From NCBI RefSeq assembly GCF_018603515.1, contig NZ_JACATN010000003.1, positions 310,001 to 374,000 on the forward strand: a DNA stretch of 64,000 bases, read 5' to 3'. This document shows, one piece after another, positions 16,425-25,776 of this stretch. A program made the translations under genes and the position numbers. The DNA is from Zobellia barbeyronii (GTDB taxonomy: Bacteria; Bacteroidota; Bacteroidia; Flavobacteriales; Flavobacteriaceae). The first letter of the stretch is position 1. The number at the start of each line of letters is the position of its first letter. The notes under the pieces were generated by a model. It had not been told where the DNA came from and did no database searches. It saw only the letters and a program-made list of their open reading frames with translations.

Positions 16425-17206
16425 TGAAAAACCAAAAAAACATAGACGTAATGGAACAGGCTAAAGGCCAGAAGGAAGTCATTATAGAAATCAAAGATCT
16501 CTATAAAAGTTTTGGTGACCATAAGGTGCTGGACGGGTTTCATATGGAGCTATACAAGGGTGAAAACCTTGTAGTCATGGGCAAGTCTGGTTCTGGAAAA
16601 TCTGTAATGATAAAATGTTTAGTGGGTTTAATGCAACCAGATAGTGGCTATATCTCTGTTCTAGGTAATGAAATAAAGAATTTAGATCGTGAAACCTTAG
16701 ATGTACTTAGGTCAGATATTGGATTTTTATTTCAAGGGAGTGCGCTTTATGATTCTATGACCGTACGGGAAAATTTAGAATTCCCCATGCGGCGGCACAA
16801 AGAAAAGTTTGGTGAAATTAAGGATACTACGCCGTTAGTAATGGATGCCTTGGAAAGTGTTGGTCTCGTAAATACAATTGACCTTATGCCAGAAGAACTC
16901 TCTGGTGGAATGCAACGCAGAATTGCTTTGGCACGCACATTAATTTTACAACCTAAAATTATTTTATACGATGAGCCTACTACGGGATTAGACCCAATTA
17001 CATCCAAAGAAATTATTGAGTTAATGCGTAACATTCAGATAAAATATGGCACATCTTCATTAATCATTACGCATGATGTGGATTGCGCTAGGGTAATTTC
17101 TGATCGGATGATTCTATTGGTAGACGGTATAAATTATGCAGAAGGCAAATACACGGATTTGATACAATCAAACGACCCTAAAATAGAGGCCTTTTTTAAA
17201 AAATAG
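16424..17206 (+). CDS. mlaF: MlaF-family ABC transporter ATPase
   Basis: A 260-residue ABC ATPase. Walker A is GKSGSGKS, the Q-loop is FLFQGSALYDSMTV (typical of Mkl/MlaF), the signature is LSGGMQRRIALAR, Walker B is IILYDEPTTGLDP, and the switch histidine is in IITHDVD. It couples ATP hydrolysis to lipid movement through the MlaE permease. The start overlaps the permease stop by 1 bp and MlaD begins 3 bp after its stop, so the three genes form one operon. Confidence 0.92.
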   Translation: MKNQKNIDVMEQAKGQKEVIIEIKDLYKSFGDHKVLDGFHMELYKGENLVVMGKSGSGKSVMIKCLVGLMQPDSGYISVLGNEIKNLDRETLDVLRSDIGFLFQGSALYDSMTVRENLEFPMRRHKEKFGEIKDTTPLVMDALESVGLVNTIDLMPEELSGGMQRRIALARTLILQPKIILYDEPTTGLDPITSKEIIELMRNIQIKYGTSSLIITHDVDCARVISDRMILLVDGINYAEGKYTDLIQSNDPKIEAFFKK

Positions 17207-17209
17207 ATC

Positions 17210-18190
17210 ATGGAAAAATCAGCATCGGAAAAATTCAGATTAGGGGTTTTTGTTCTCATAGGTTCGGTATTGTTAATCATCGTAATCTATATGATAGGTA
17301 ACAAACAAAATATGTTTGGGAACACCTTTACCCTTAACGTCACTTTTGACAACATACGTGGGCTCCAGAACGGTAATAATGTTCGTTATGCGGGTATTAG
17401 TATTGGTACGGTAAAAGACATTGAGATGATCAATGATACCACCATACAAGTAGGTATGCTTATAGACAATAAAATGCAAAAACATATCAAAAACAATTCA
17501 ATTGCTAATATTGGTTCAGATGGTTTGGTAGGTAGTATGATTATTAACATCGTTCCTGGAACCGGTGAAGCACCCTATGTTAAGTCTGGTGATGAGATAA
17601 AGTCTTATAGCAACGCTGCTACAGCAGACATGATGAATACATTAAACGTAACCAATGAAAATGCCGCGGTATTAACAGAGCAATTGCTAACTATTACACG
17701 CTCCATAAATGATGGAAAGGGTACATTGGGCCGTTTACTTAATGATACCATTATGGGGCATAATTTAAATCAAACATTAATCAACCTAAAATACACGACT
17801 AATGACGCCCAAGAGACCATGCACAAACTAAACGCTCTTGTAGAAAGTTTTGATACCAAAGAAAGTGTTGTCGGAACCTTATTGAGTGATCCGCTATCCG
17901 GAGAAAAAATCCGTAATGTACTTAACCATTTAGAGAATTCATCTATAGAAATTGAGAAAACAGCCAAAAACCTCAACACGGTAGTTGACCGTGTCAACGG
18001 CGGTGACGGAGCTATTAACTATCTATCTACAGATACCACATTGGTACATCAGCTTCAAAACTCAATGAAAAATGTAGATGAAGGTGTGCTGAAATTCAAT
18101 GAAAACATGGAGGCATTAAAACATAATTTCTTGACCCGTGGTTATTTCAAAAAACAGGAAAAGCAGAAAGAAAAAGAACAGAAAGAATAA
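17210..18190 (+). CDS. mlaD: MlaD-family MCE substrate-binding protein
   Basis: A 326-residue protein with one N-terminal transmembrane helix (about 10-28) and one MCE domain (about 35-115: TFDNIRGLQNGNNVRYAGISIG and GLVGSMIINI). The remainder is a long, mainly helical region (120-300), longer than the E. coli MlaD tail, ending in a Lys/Glu/Gln-rich tip. MCE domains form a hexameric ring that passes lipids across the periplasm. No MlaB- or MlaC-like gene is present in the window. There is no terminator between this gene and the following enolase promoter. Confidence 0.9.
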   Translation: MEKSASEKFRLGVFVLIGSVLLIIVIYMIGNKQNMFGNTFTLNVTFDNIRGLQNGNNVRYAGISIGTVKDIEMINDTTIQVGMLIDNKMQKHIKNNSIANIGSDGLVGSMIINIVPGTGEAPYVKSGDEIKSYSNAATADMMNTLNVTNENAAVLTEQLLTITRSINDGKGTLGRLLNDTIMGHNLNQTLINLKYTTNDAQETMHKLNALVESFDTKESVVGTLLSDPLSGEKIRNVLNHLENSSIEIEKTAKNLNTVVDRVNGGDGAINYLSTDTTLVHQLQNSMKNVDEGVLKFNENMEALKHNFLTRGYFKKQEKQKEKEQKE

Positions 18191-18229
18191 CGGAAAACAG
18201 GAATAGTCAGCTTTAAATTCATTCGTTCA

Positions 18230-18272
18230 TGATTTGTATCATACATCATTTTTAAATACTGTAATACCTTCA
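18230..18272 (+). promoter_or_regulatory. TGAY-N4-RTCA operator and -7 element of the enolase gene
   Basis: TGATTTGTATCA (18230-18241) has its centre 33.5 bp before TTCA of TACCTTCA (18265-18272), a weaker -7 match. Predicted start near 18277, leader about 100 nt. Confidence 0.6.
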
Positions 18273-18377
18273 TCCCATCAAAATAATTAATGAGCAGAAA
18301 CAAGTTCTTCTCCCTGTTGATTAGGAGAAATATTCTTTTACATAAAAGGAATAAAGTAACACTATATATTCAATAAG

Positions 18378-19649
18378 ATGAATTCAAAAATAACATCTAT
18401 TTCGGCTCTCGAGATATTAGACTCTCGAGGAAACCCTACGCTAAGGGCGTATGTAACTTTAGAAGATGGAACCAGAACTTCTGCTTCCGTACCTTCAGGA
18501 GCATCAACCGGTATGAACGAAGCTTTAGAACTGCGCGATGACGAAAAACGTTACAGCGGAAAAGGCGTTCAAAAGGCTGTAGAAAACGTTAATAAAAAGA
18601 TAGCTGCAGCCCTAACAGGAATGCATGCCGTTGACCAAAAAGATATTGATTACACCATGATTGCATTAGATGGTACCGAGAATAAATCTCAGCTTGGTGC
18701 CAATGCTATTTTGGGCGTTTCCATGGCAGTTGCTAAAGCGGCAGCCGTTTCATCTAACCTTCCGCTATATCGTTATTTGGGCGGATCCAATACCTTACGT
18801 GTTCCCGTGCCGTGCATGAATATCCTAAACGGTGGCGAACATGCAGATAATAGTGTAGATTTTCAAGAGTTCATGCTCGTACCACACGGAGCTCCAGATT
18901 TTAAGGAAGGGTTACGTTACGTTGCAGAAACTTTTCATGTACTAAAAAAAATATTGAAAGATAAAGGCCTCGCTACCAGTGTTGGTGATGAAGGTGGCTT
19001 TGCACCTAATTGTGCCAGCAATGAAATAGCTATAGAATTTATTATTGCAGCAATTGAACAAGCAGGGTACCAACCTGGTATAGATTTGTCTGTTGCTATT
19101 GATAGTGCTGCCAATTCCTTTTCTCCTAATTTGGATAACAAGTATGACCTTACAAAGTCAGGTGCCGGTAAAATGACAACTAATGAGCTTATTGACCTGT
19201 CTGGCGAGTGGTTAAAAAAATATCCTATCATCTCATGGGAAGACCCCCTTTCTGAAGGTGATTGGGATGGGTTTGCAAAATTCACCAAAAAATTTGGCGA
19301 TAAAATCGAAGTAGTTGGTGATGATATTTTTGTTACCAACAGAAAATATATTAGTAGAGGAATTAGCGAGAAAACCGCTAATTCGGCACTTATTAAATTA
19401 AATCAGATTGGGTCGGTTACAGAAACCATAGAAGCAGTACGCATGTGTCGTGAAGCCGGATGGCGTTATTTTCTATCTCACCGCTCAGGAGAAACTGAAG
19501 ATACTTTTTTAGCAGATTTTGCCGTGGCTATGGATGGTGGACATTTAAAATCTGGTTCTGCATGTAGAGGTGAACGTGTTGCTAAATACAACCGTTTATT
19601 AGAAATAGAACATGAGCTTAAAGGACGCTCAGAATATCGTTGGAAATAA
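18378..19649 (+). CDS. eno: Enolase
   Basis: A 423-residue phosphopyruvate hydratase, close to the usual 430. Family landmarks: ALEILDSRGNPT at the N-terminus, SVPSGASTG loop, the metal-binding and catalytic segments SVGDEGGFAP, SWEDPLSEGDW and VGDDIFVTN, and LSHRSGETEDTFLADFAVA with GSACRGER near the end. It interconverts 2-phosphoglycerate and phosphoenolpyruvate. Promoter and context place it in the stress regulon, away from a housekeeping locus; since a genome usually has one enolase, this may be either the only copy or a stress paralog. It links the gpmA and ppsA products encoded at 34-38 kb. Confidence 0.95.
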   Translation: MNSKITSISALEILDSRGNPTLRAYVTLEDGTRTSASVPSGASTGMNEALELRDDEKRYSGKGVQKAVENVNKKIAAALTGMHAVDQKDIDYTMIALDGTENKSQLGANAILGVSMAVAKAAAVSSNLPLYRYLGGSNTLRVPVPCMNILNGGEHADNSVDFQEFMLVPHGAPDFKEGLRYVAETFHVLKKILKDKGLATSVGDEGGFAPNCASNEIAIEFIIAAIEQAGYQPGIDLSVAIDSAANSFSPNLDNKYDLTKSGAGKMTTNELIDLSGEWLKKYPIISWEDPLSEGDWDGFAKFTKKFGDKIEVVGDDIFVTNRKYISRGISEKTANSALIKLNQIGSVTETIEAVRMCREAGWRYFLSHRSGETEDTFLADFAVAMDGGHLKSGSACRGERVAKYNRLLEIEHELKGRSEYRWK

Positions 19650-19741
19650 ATAAGTATCTTATCATATACAAGAACATTTCTTGGAAGTAAATGCTATATT
19701 TATATAGTTTAGAACATGCATTTTTATAATAAATTAGAATT

Positions 19742-20194
19742 ATGATGGACATATCAGTTAGCGAAAGTACCCGCGTTCTTAGGGATAATTATAGTGGTCA
19801 TCTTGCCTATATTGCAGACGGGAAACCTTATGTTATACCTATCACCTACTTTTTTGATGCTGAAGACAACAGTATTATAAGCTATACGGCAGAAGGGCAT
19901 AAGATAGATTCCATGCGGGAAAACGATTCTGTGTCTGTGGTAGTGGAACAAATACAATCTATGGTCAATTGGGAGTCTGCTCTTATTCATGGTACTTTTG
20001 AAGAACTAGAAGGTATTACTGCAAAACAAAAATTGCATTTATTTACAGAAGGCGTAAAAGCAATTATACGTCGCAAAGAACATAAAAACCCAGAGTTCAT
20101 CAATGAGTTTTCAAGTAAGTCTTATACTAGAGGTAATCCTATTGTATACAGGATTAATATTCTTGAGATTACCGGTAAACGTCGGGAGGCCTAA
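19742..20194 (+). CDS. Pyridoxamine 5'-phosphate oxidase-like flavin-binding protein
   Basis: A 150-residue protein with the split-barrel fold of the PNPOx-like/NimA family. The N-terminal helix ESTRVLRDNYSGHLAYIADGKPYVIPITYFF and the strand ...SYTAEGHKIDSMRENDSVSVVVEQ are typical, described here by the HLAY, PYVIP and AEGHK motifs. A W-x-S segment (NWESALIHG) follows. Members bind FMN or F420 and include nitroimidazole-resistance and heme-related proteins; the substrate is unknown. It is 92 bp after enolase with no terminator between and is followed by one, so the two are probably cotranscribed. Confidence 0.8.
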   Translation: MMDISVSESTRVLRDNYSGHLAYIADGKPYVIPITYFFDAEDNSIISYTAEGHKIDSMRENDSVSVVVEQIQSMVNWESALIHGTFEELEGITAKQKLHLFTEGVKAIIRRKEHKNPEFINEFSSKSYTRGNPIVYRINILEITGKRREA

Positions 20195-20249
20195 AAAAAA
20201 TTATAAATCAAATTGAGAATCAATTCTCGATATTGATCATTATCTAAAG

Positions 20250-20308
20250 CTGTTTTAAAATGTGCTACGGAATTAAAAATCGTGACTCATTTTAAAACAG
20301 TTTTTTTT
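20250..20308 (+). terminator. Rho-independent terminator after the enolase operon
   Basis: CTGTTTTAAAATG (20250-20262) and its complement (20288-20300) followed by eight T. A shorter inverted repeat GAGAATCAATTCTC lies at 20215-20228, just after the stop codon. Confidence 0.85.
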
Positions 20309-20581
20309 ATTCATATTCTATTTTCTACCTTCTTTATAGCCGGTCAAAGCAGACTATATTATATAATATATCTTCACTATTCTTCTCTGCACATTATGTG
20401 CCTTTTCTCTCATTTAAGTTCTCGCTAGATAATCATTTTGCAGAGGTATGATTGAGCGTCACAACTAGGCATTTTAAAAGGTATAAAGTAGCAAAAAAGT
20501 AAGCTTTTGATAAGAAATCACTTGCCAAAAATCATAGTAAATCTTCAATACTAAAAATTTTATAAATAATATCCTTCTGCA
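20309..20581. other. Gene-free AT-rich spacer before the exporter operon
   Basis: Together with the terminator and the promoter on either side, this makes a 480-bp gap. It has an AT palindrome (TATATTATATAATATA, about 20354-20369) but no credible ORF. I see no second operator in it. Confidence 0.5.
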
Positions 20582-20624
20582 TGATTTGAATCATAAATAC
20601 AAATCATACTACCTCCTACTTTTG
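20582..20624 (+). promoter_or_regulatory. TGAY-N4-RTCA operator and -7 element of the TolC-ABC exporter operon
   Basis: TGATTTGAATCA (20582-20593) has its centre 33.5 bp before TTTG of TACTTTTG (20617-20624). Predicted start near 20629, 49 nt before the ATG. A half-site repeat (AAATCAT) follows at 20601-20607. Confidence 0.8.
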
Positions 20625-20677
20625 TATAAAATTAAAGCCATCATCAGTAAAGATGGTTCGTACTAAAAGTCAATATA

Positions 20678-21949
20678 ATGAAACGTCGCTCAATAATTTT
20701 ACTAGCTATAATGCTCTTACCAATAAGCTGGGCCTATTCTCAAACTTTAGAGTTAGACTACTGTCAAGAGAGAGCCAGATCTCTTAGTCCTATTAAAAAA
20801 CAAGAGCTATTATATGAAACCCAAGCAAATCTGAATATCAAAAATTTAAATACCCTAAACCTGCCGCAATCGCGTTTAAATGGGGCTTATAATTATGTGT
20901 CTGACGTGTTGGATATTGGTATTGATATTCCTGGTTTGGATATCGCAGAAATTCCTCAAAACCAATACACCTTAACATTAGATATCTCTCAAAAAATCTA
21001 TGATGGGGGTTATGTAAAAAATGCCAAAAAAATGCAAGAAGCACAATTAGCTGCCAATGTAAAGGGAATGGAGGTTGATTTGTTTGAGATAAAGGGAATG
21101 ATAAACACGCTTTATTTTAATGCACTGGTTTATCAAGAAAATGAAAAATTACTAGGTACTGTAGTAGACGAATTGAATAAGCAACTTAAGAAAATAAATT
21201 CTCAAGTAGAAAATGGTGCTATGCTTAAGAGTAACGCCAACATTCTTAATCAGCAAATATTAAAAATTCAACAACAAATATTAGAAGTGCAATTAGGCCG
21301 TAAGGCAATGATAGATATGTTAAGCGATTGGATAGGAGAACCTATTTCTCCTAATGCCGAATTTACACTACCACTTATAGCAGACCAGGAATTAAGCCAA
21401 GATATAAGTAGGCCAGAACAGCAATATTTTGATTTGATGGAGGAAAATTTAGAATCTCAAAAAAAAGTATTGAATGCCCAAGTTTTGCCTAGTCTGTCTG
21501 GTATAGCTCAGTTAGGAGTCGGGAGCCCTAACCCTTTAAATTATTTTGAAACGGATGCCACAGAATATTATGTAGTTGGAGCAAGATTGAAATGGAATTT
21601 TTGGGATTGGAAACAAACATCCCGAAAAAAGAAAGTACTAGAGATTAACAAAGAAATTCTATCCAGTAAAAAAGAAGACTTTGAAAAGAAAATCAACATA
21701 GCATCCATCCGTGATAAATCTAGTATTGACACCTATAGCCAACTTATAGAAAAGGATAAAAAAATATTAGAGCTACAGGAAGATATCGTTAGAAAAAGCT
21801 ATTCCCAATTTCAAAATGGTGTAATCACATCAACAGAATACATCATAGAAGTTAACAAAAGAACTGAGGCCCAATTGAATCTTCAGATACACGGAATACA
21901 AAAAATACAATCAGAAATTAATTATCTGACTACTAAAGGAAATTTGTAA
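20678..21949 (+). CDS. TolC-family outer-membrane efflux protein
   Basis: A 423-residue exported protein with signal peptide (ends at WAYSQ). The two-repeat layout of TolC is visible: long amphipathic helices around residues 90-215 and 300-400, and short beta segments (NQYTLTLDISQKIYDGGYVKN; VVGARLKWNFWDWKQ) that form the barrel. It is the outer-membrane exit duct for the adaptor and two-ATPase ABC exporter encoded next. First gene of a six-gene operon. Confidence 0.9.
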   Translation: MKRRSIILLAIMLLPISWAYSQTLELDYCQERARSLSPIKKQELLYETQANLNIKNLNTLNLPQSRLNGAYNYVSDVLDIGIDIPGLDIAEIPQNQYTLTLDISQKIYDGGYVKNAKKMQEAQLAANVKGMEVDLFEIKGMINTLYFNALVYQENEKLLGTVVDELNKQLKKINSQVENGAMLKSNANILNQQILKIQQQILEVQLGRKAMIDMLSDWIGEPISPNAEFTLPLIADQELSQDISRPEQQYFDLMEENLESQKKVLNAQVLPSLSGIAQLGVGSPNPLNYFETDATEYYVVGARLKWNFWDWKQTSRKKKVLEINKEILSSKKEDFEKKINIASIRDKSSIDTYSQLIEKDKKILELQEDIVRKSYSQFQNGVITSTEYIIEVNKRTEAQLNLQIHGIQKIQSEINYLTTKGNL

Positions 21950-21968
21950 CCATTAAATAAACAAAAAA

Positions 21969-22877
21969 ATGAAATATTTTATAGGTGTTATCATTTTATG
22001 CTTTGGACTTATAAGCTGCTCCGGCGAGAAATTATCGGATGCATACGGCAATTTTGAAGCAGATGAAGTGATTGTTGGCTCTGAAGGCCAAGGCAAAATA
22101 CTTTCCTTTAATGTAAAGGAAGGAGAGCAAATAAAAGCGGGTGCTATAGTGGGTTATATTGATACTATGCAGCTATCCCTTAAAAAACAACAGTTGGTTG
22201 CCAGTATCAATTCGGTCACAGCGCAAACCATGGATGTTCAAAGTCAGTTAAACATTTACAGGGAACAGAAAAACAACATTCTACGTGAAAAGCGTAGAGT
22301 AGAACATATGTTGAAGGATGAAGCAGCTACCCAAAAAGAACTAGACAATATAACCGGAAATATAGAGGTGGTAGACCGTGAGATTGAAGCGGCCCGTAAA
22401 AAATTAGAAACTGGTAACAGAGGCATTCTAAGCCAAATAGAGCCCATAGAAAAACAAATAGATCAGATTAATGATCAAATAAACAAAAGCCTAATTATTA
22501 ATCCTGTTTCTGGAACGGTTCTCACCAAATATTCCGAAGAAATGGAGTTGGCCGGTTATGGCACGCCCCTATACAAAATTGCAGGGTTAGATGAAATCAC
22601 ACTCAAGGTTTATGTGAGCGGTGATCAACTACCTCATATAAAACTAGGGCAAGAAGTAGAAGTGTTGATTGATGACACTAAAAAAGAAAACCGCTCTTTA
22701 AAGGGTACCATTAAATGGATTGCTTCCGAAGCTGAGTTTACCCCAAAAATTGTTCAAACTAAAGACGAACGGGTAGATATGGTTTATGCTGTTAAAGTGC
22801 TTGTCGTGAATGATGGGTACTTAAAAATTGGTATGCCTGGAGAAATAAATTTCATGAGTAGTTCTGAAAAGGACTGA
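21969..22877 (+). CDS. HlyD-family membrane fusion lipoprotein
   Basis: A 302-residue adaptor. The signal ends in lipobox LISCSGEK. A lipoyl-like half-motif (VIVGSEGQGKILSFNVKEGEQIKAG) precedes a long coiled-coil hairpin (about 65-165), then the second lipoyl half (INPVSGTVLTKYSEEME) and a beta-barrel domain. It bridges the inner-membrane ABC permeases and TolC, as in the YbhG/YhiI family. It is 19 bp after the TolC gene. Confidence 0.9.
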   Translation: MKYFIGVIILCFGLISCSGEKLSDAYGNFEADEVIVGSEGQGKILSFNVKEGEQIKAGAIVGYIDTMQLSLKKQQLVASINSVTAQTMDVQSQLNIYREQKNNILREKRRVEHMLKDEAATQKELDNITGNIEVVDREIEAARKKLETGNRGILSQIEPIEKQIDQINDQINKSLIINPVSGTVLTKYSEEMELAGYGTPLYKIAGLDEITLKVYVSGDQLPHIKLGQEVEVLIDDTKKENRSLKGTIKWIASEAEFTPKIVQTKDERVDMVYAVKVLVVNDGYLKIGMPGEINFMSSSEKD

Positions 22878-22917
22878 TCAGTTGAGAAAAAATAAATGTA
22901 ACGGTTAAGACAAAACG

Positions 22918-23847
22918 ATGACTCCAATTTCAGCAGAAAATATTGTAATGAATTATGGTAAGGTCAAAGCATTGGACGCAGTTTCCCTAAAAGTGGAAAA
23001 AGGCGAATTGTTTGGACTTATTGGTCCTGACGGTGCTGGAAAAACCAGTCTTATCAAGATTCTAGGCACGCTACTATTGGCAAATAGTGGTACTGCTGAA
23101 ATAGAAGGGATGGATGTTGTAAAACAATACCAAAATATACGCCGACAAATTGGGTACATGCCCGGTAAATTTTCGCTATATCAAGATCTAACGGTTGAAG
23201 AGAACCTTAACTTTTATGCCTCCATTTTTGGAACAACTCTAGAAGAGAACTACGATCTTATCAAGGACATATATAAGCAAATCGAGCCTTTTAAAAAACG
23301 AAGAGCAGGTAAACTCTCTGGTGGGATGAAACAAAAATTAGCCCTTTCATGTGCTTTGATTCACAAACCCAAAGTACTGTTTTTAGATGAGCCTACCAGA
23401 GGTGTAGACCCTGTTTCCAGACAAGACCTTTGGGATATGCTTCAAAGTTTAAAGAAAGATAACATCACAATCTTGGTTTCCACAGCCTATATGGAAGAGG
23501 CCCTTCTCTGCGATCGAATATCCCTTATGGATCATGGTAAAATATTGGCTACGAATAGCCCTGACGGACTTATCGCAAATTTTGAAAAGCCATTGTACGC
23601 CATACGTTCTGGAAACTCCTTTAAAGTTATTAAAAAACTAAAGGATTATGAGCATGCCAACTCAGTTTATCCTTTTGGAGATTGGGTTCATTATACGGAC
23701 AAACGTGATACGATTGACCCATTAGAAATAAAATCCTATCTGGAGAATAATGATACCACCAATGTTGAAATAAAACAAATAAAAGCAAGCGTTGAAGATT
23801 GCTATATGTCACTTACCTCTAAAAATCAAAATTATGAGCCAGCCTGA
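22918..23847 (+). CDS. ABC transporter ATPase (drug/lipid-export type), first
   Basis: A 309-residue ABC ATPase: Walker A GPDGAGKTS, signature LSGGMKQKLALS, Walker B VLFLDEPTRGVDP, switch at VSTAYMEEALLCDR (Tyr region where His is usual). The C-terminal 70 residues form the domain typical of ABC-2-type exporters. It overlaps the next ATPase gene by 14 bp. With its partner it resembles the two halves of YbhF-type double ATPases, encoded here as separate genes. Confidence 0.9.
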   Translation: MTPISAENIVMNYGKVKALDAVSLKVEKGELFGLIGPDGAGKTSLIKILGTLLLANSGTAEIEGMDVVKQYQNIRRQIGYMPGKFSLYQDLTVEENLNFYASIFGTTLEENYDLIKDIYKQIEPFKKRRAGKLSGGMKQKLALSCALIHKPKVLFLDEPTRGVDPVSRQDLWDMLQSLKKDNITILVSTAYMEEALLCDRISLMDHGKILATNSPDGLIANFEKPLYAIRSGNSFKVIKKLKDYEHANSVYPFGDWVHYTDKRDTIDPLEIKSYLENNDTTNVEIKQIKASVEDCYMSLTSKNQNYEPA

Positions 23848-24601
23848 AAAAGCATATAGCATTAGTGTTGAAAATCTGACCAAAAAATTCGACGATTTTG
23901 TGGCTGTGGATAAAATTACATTCAATGTGAAAAAAGGCGAAATATTCGGTTTTTTAGGAGCTAACGGCGCAGGTAAAACAACTGCTATGCGTATGCTCAT
24001 TGGGGTATTAGAACCTACTAGTGGTAAAGGCGAAGTAGCGGGCTTTGATATCTTTAAAAACTCTAGAAAGCTCAAAAAGCACATCGGCTATATGAGCCAA
24101 AAATTCTCTTTATATGATGATTTAACAGCAAAAGAGAACATGCGTTTTTTTGGTGGAATCTACGGTCTTACTAATAAAGAAATTCGCAATCGCACCAAAG
24201 AATTATTAACCCATTTTGGGATGGAACATATTGAAAAAGAACGCGTAAGCTCCTTACCCTTGGGTTGGAAGCAAAAACTAGCGTTCTGTACTGCTTTGAT
24301 GCACAAACCGGATGTAGTCTTTTTGGATGAACCTACTAGTGGCGTTGACCCATCTATAAGAAGACAATTTTGGGAAATGATCTATGAAACTGCAGAAGGT
24401 GGTGTAACTGTTTTAGTAACTACTCATAATATGGATGAAGCCGAATATTGTCATCGAATATCAATGATGGTCGCCGGAAAAATGATAACAGTAGATACGC
24501 CCCAAAATTTAAAAGATAAATATAAGCTTGAAACAATGGGAGAAGTATTTCTCCATTTGGCAAGAGGTTACGAAAAAGAACATGCAATTACTGCAAGCTA
24601 A
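23834..24601 (+). CDS. ABC transporter ATPase (drug/lipid-export type), second
   Basis: A 255-residue ABC ATPase. ATG at 23834 is the start; the longer frame from 23792 lies within the previous gene. Walker A is GANGAGKTT, Walker B VVFLDEPTSGVDP, and the switch histidine is in TTHNMDEAEYC. The ABC signature is altered to LPLGWKQKLAF, where LSGG is expected. Such degenerate signatures occur in the second half of YbhF/RbbA-type pumps, so one composite site may be weak. It pairs with the upstream ATPase and the two permeases downstream. Confidence 0.88.
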   Translation: MSQPEKAYSISVENLTKKFDDFVAVDKITFNVKKGEIFGFLGANGAGKTTAMRMLIGVLEPTSGKGEVAGFDIFKNSRKLKKHIGYMSQKFSLYDDLTAKENMRFFGGIYGLTNKEIRNRTKELLTHFGMEHIEKERVSSLPLGWKQKLAFCTALMHKPDVVFLDEPTSGVDPSIRRQFWEMIYETAEGGVTVLVTTHNMDEAEYCHRISMMVAGKMITVDTPQNLKDKYKLETMGEVFLHLARGYEKEHAITAS

Positions 24602-24635
24602 CCGGCTTAAGTCATTGAAGTTATAAAAAAGCAAA

Positions 24636-25751
24636 ATGAAAAATTTCAAGATATTCAAAGGACTTGTTCGTAAGGAGTTTCTCCATATCCTAAGAGATTG
24701 GCGTTCCTTAACGATGCTATTGGGCATACCCATAGTCTTGGTTCTGTTATTTGGTTCTGTAATGACCATGGAAATCAAAGATGCTAATATTGCGGTTGTG
24801 GACCATGCCAAGGACCACGATTCAAAAGAATTAATTAATTTAATAAGCACTTCTGAATTTTTTAAACTAGTAAAATACCTAGATACTTCTGATGAAATTG
24901 ATGAAGAATTTAAAAAAGGTACCATTCGTATGGCCTTTGTTTTTGATAAAGACTTTGGCTATAAACTACACCACGAAGGTCATGCGCAGATACAGTTAAT
25001 TGCTGATGGATCTAAGATATTGACCTCCCCTAGCCTTATCTCATATGGTAAAATTATAATCAATAAACACATTGCAAGCAAAAACCCGCCAAGCAGAGCC
25101 GGATACTACATTATACCCACAGTGCGTATGATGTACAACAAGAATCTTAATGGTAGGTATATGACCGTACCTGGTATTATGTCTACAGTGATTTTACTGG
25201 TAGGGGCTTTGATGACTTCGTTATCAATTACCAAAGAAAAAGAATTAGGTACTATGGAGTTACTGTTAAGTACCCCCATAAATAGATTTCTGATCATGTT
25301 CGCTAAAATAGTGCCCTATCTAATAACCTCTTTTATTAGTGCATTATCTATTATTTGGGCCGCAAAATATGTGTTTGAGGTACCTGTTTCAGGGAGTATG
25401 GGACTTTTGCTATTGAATACTGTTCTCTACATTCTTACAGCTCTAGCTTTGGGTTTGTTGATTTCTACTTTCGCAAATTCTCAGCTAACAGCTATGATGA
25501 TTACTATGACTTTATTGATGCTGCCCACAGAAGTTTTATCGGGAATGACTTTCCCTACAGATAGTCTGCCTGTGGTGTTACAATGGTTAGGGAAATTACT
25601 GCCTTCCACTTGGTTTAATATTATAAGTAAAGGTATCCTGCTACAAGGTGCTAAGGGCGGTAGTCTTTTCTTTGAAACAACCATCCTTGTAGTCATGGTA
25701 ATGGTGTTTTATTTCTGGAGTGTTATACGGTTCAAACCAAGACTCCAATAA
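24636..25751 (+). CDS. ABC-2 type permease, first
   Basis: A 371-residue ABC-2/YhhJ-type permease: one N-terminal helix (about 25-45), a large periplasmic loop of about 130 residues, then five membrane helices after residue 180. The family motif KEKELGTMELLLSTPI before the second helix is clear. Translocates an unknown substrate together with the other exporter genes. The gene at 25777 is a paralog of similar length and layout. Confidence 0.9.
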   Translation: MKNFKIFKGLVRKEFLHILRDWRSLTMLLGIPIVLVLLFGSVMTMEIKDANIAVVDHAKDHDSKELINLISTSEFFKLVKYLDTSDEIDEEFKKGTIRMAFVFDKDFGYKLHHEGHAQIQLIADGSKILTSPSLISYGKIIINKHIASKNPPSRAGYYIIPTVRMMYNKNLNGRYMTVPGIMSTVILLVGALMTSLSITKEKELGTMELLLSTPINRFLIMFAKIVPYLITSFISALSIIWAAKYVFEVPVSGSMGLLLLNTVLYILTALALGLLISTFANSQLTAMMITMTLLMLPTEVLSGMTFPTDSLPVVLQWLGKLLPSTWFNIISKGILLQGAKGGSLFFETTILVVMVMVFYFWSVIRFKPRLQ

Positions 25752-25776
25752 GAATTAACAGTTAAAATAAAGAGAG

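Noticed and set aside
22953-23159. Antisense ORFs within the ABC and ATPase genes (for example here and at 29732-29926)
   Set aside because: Composition follows the complementary strand of the real gene, and there is no start context or family match.
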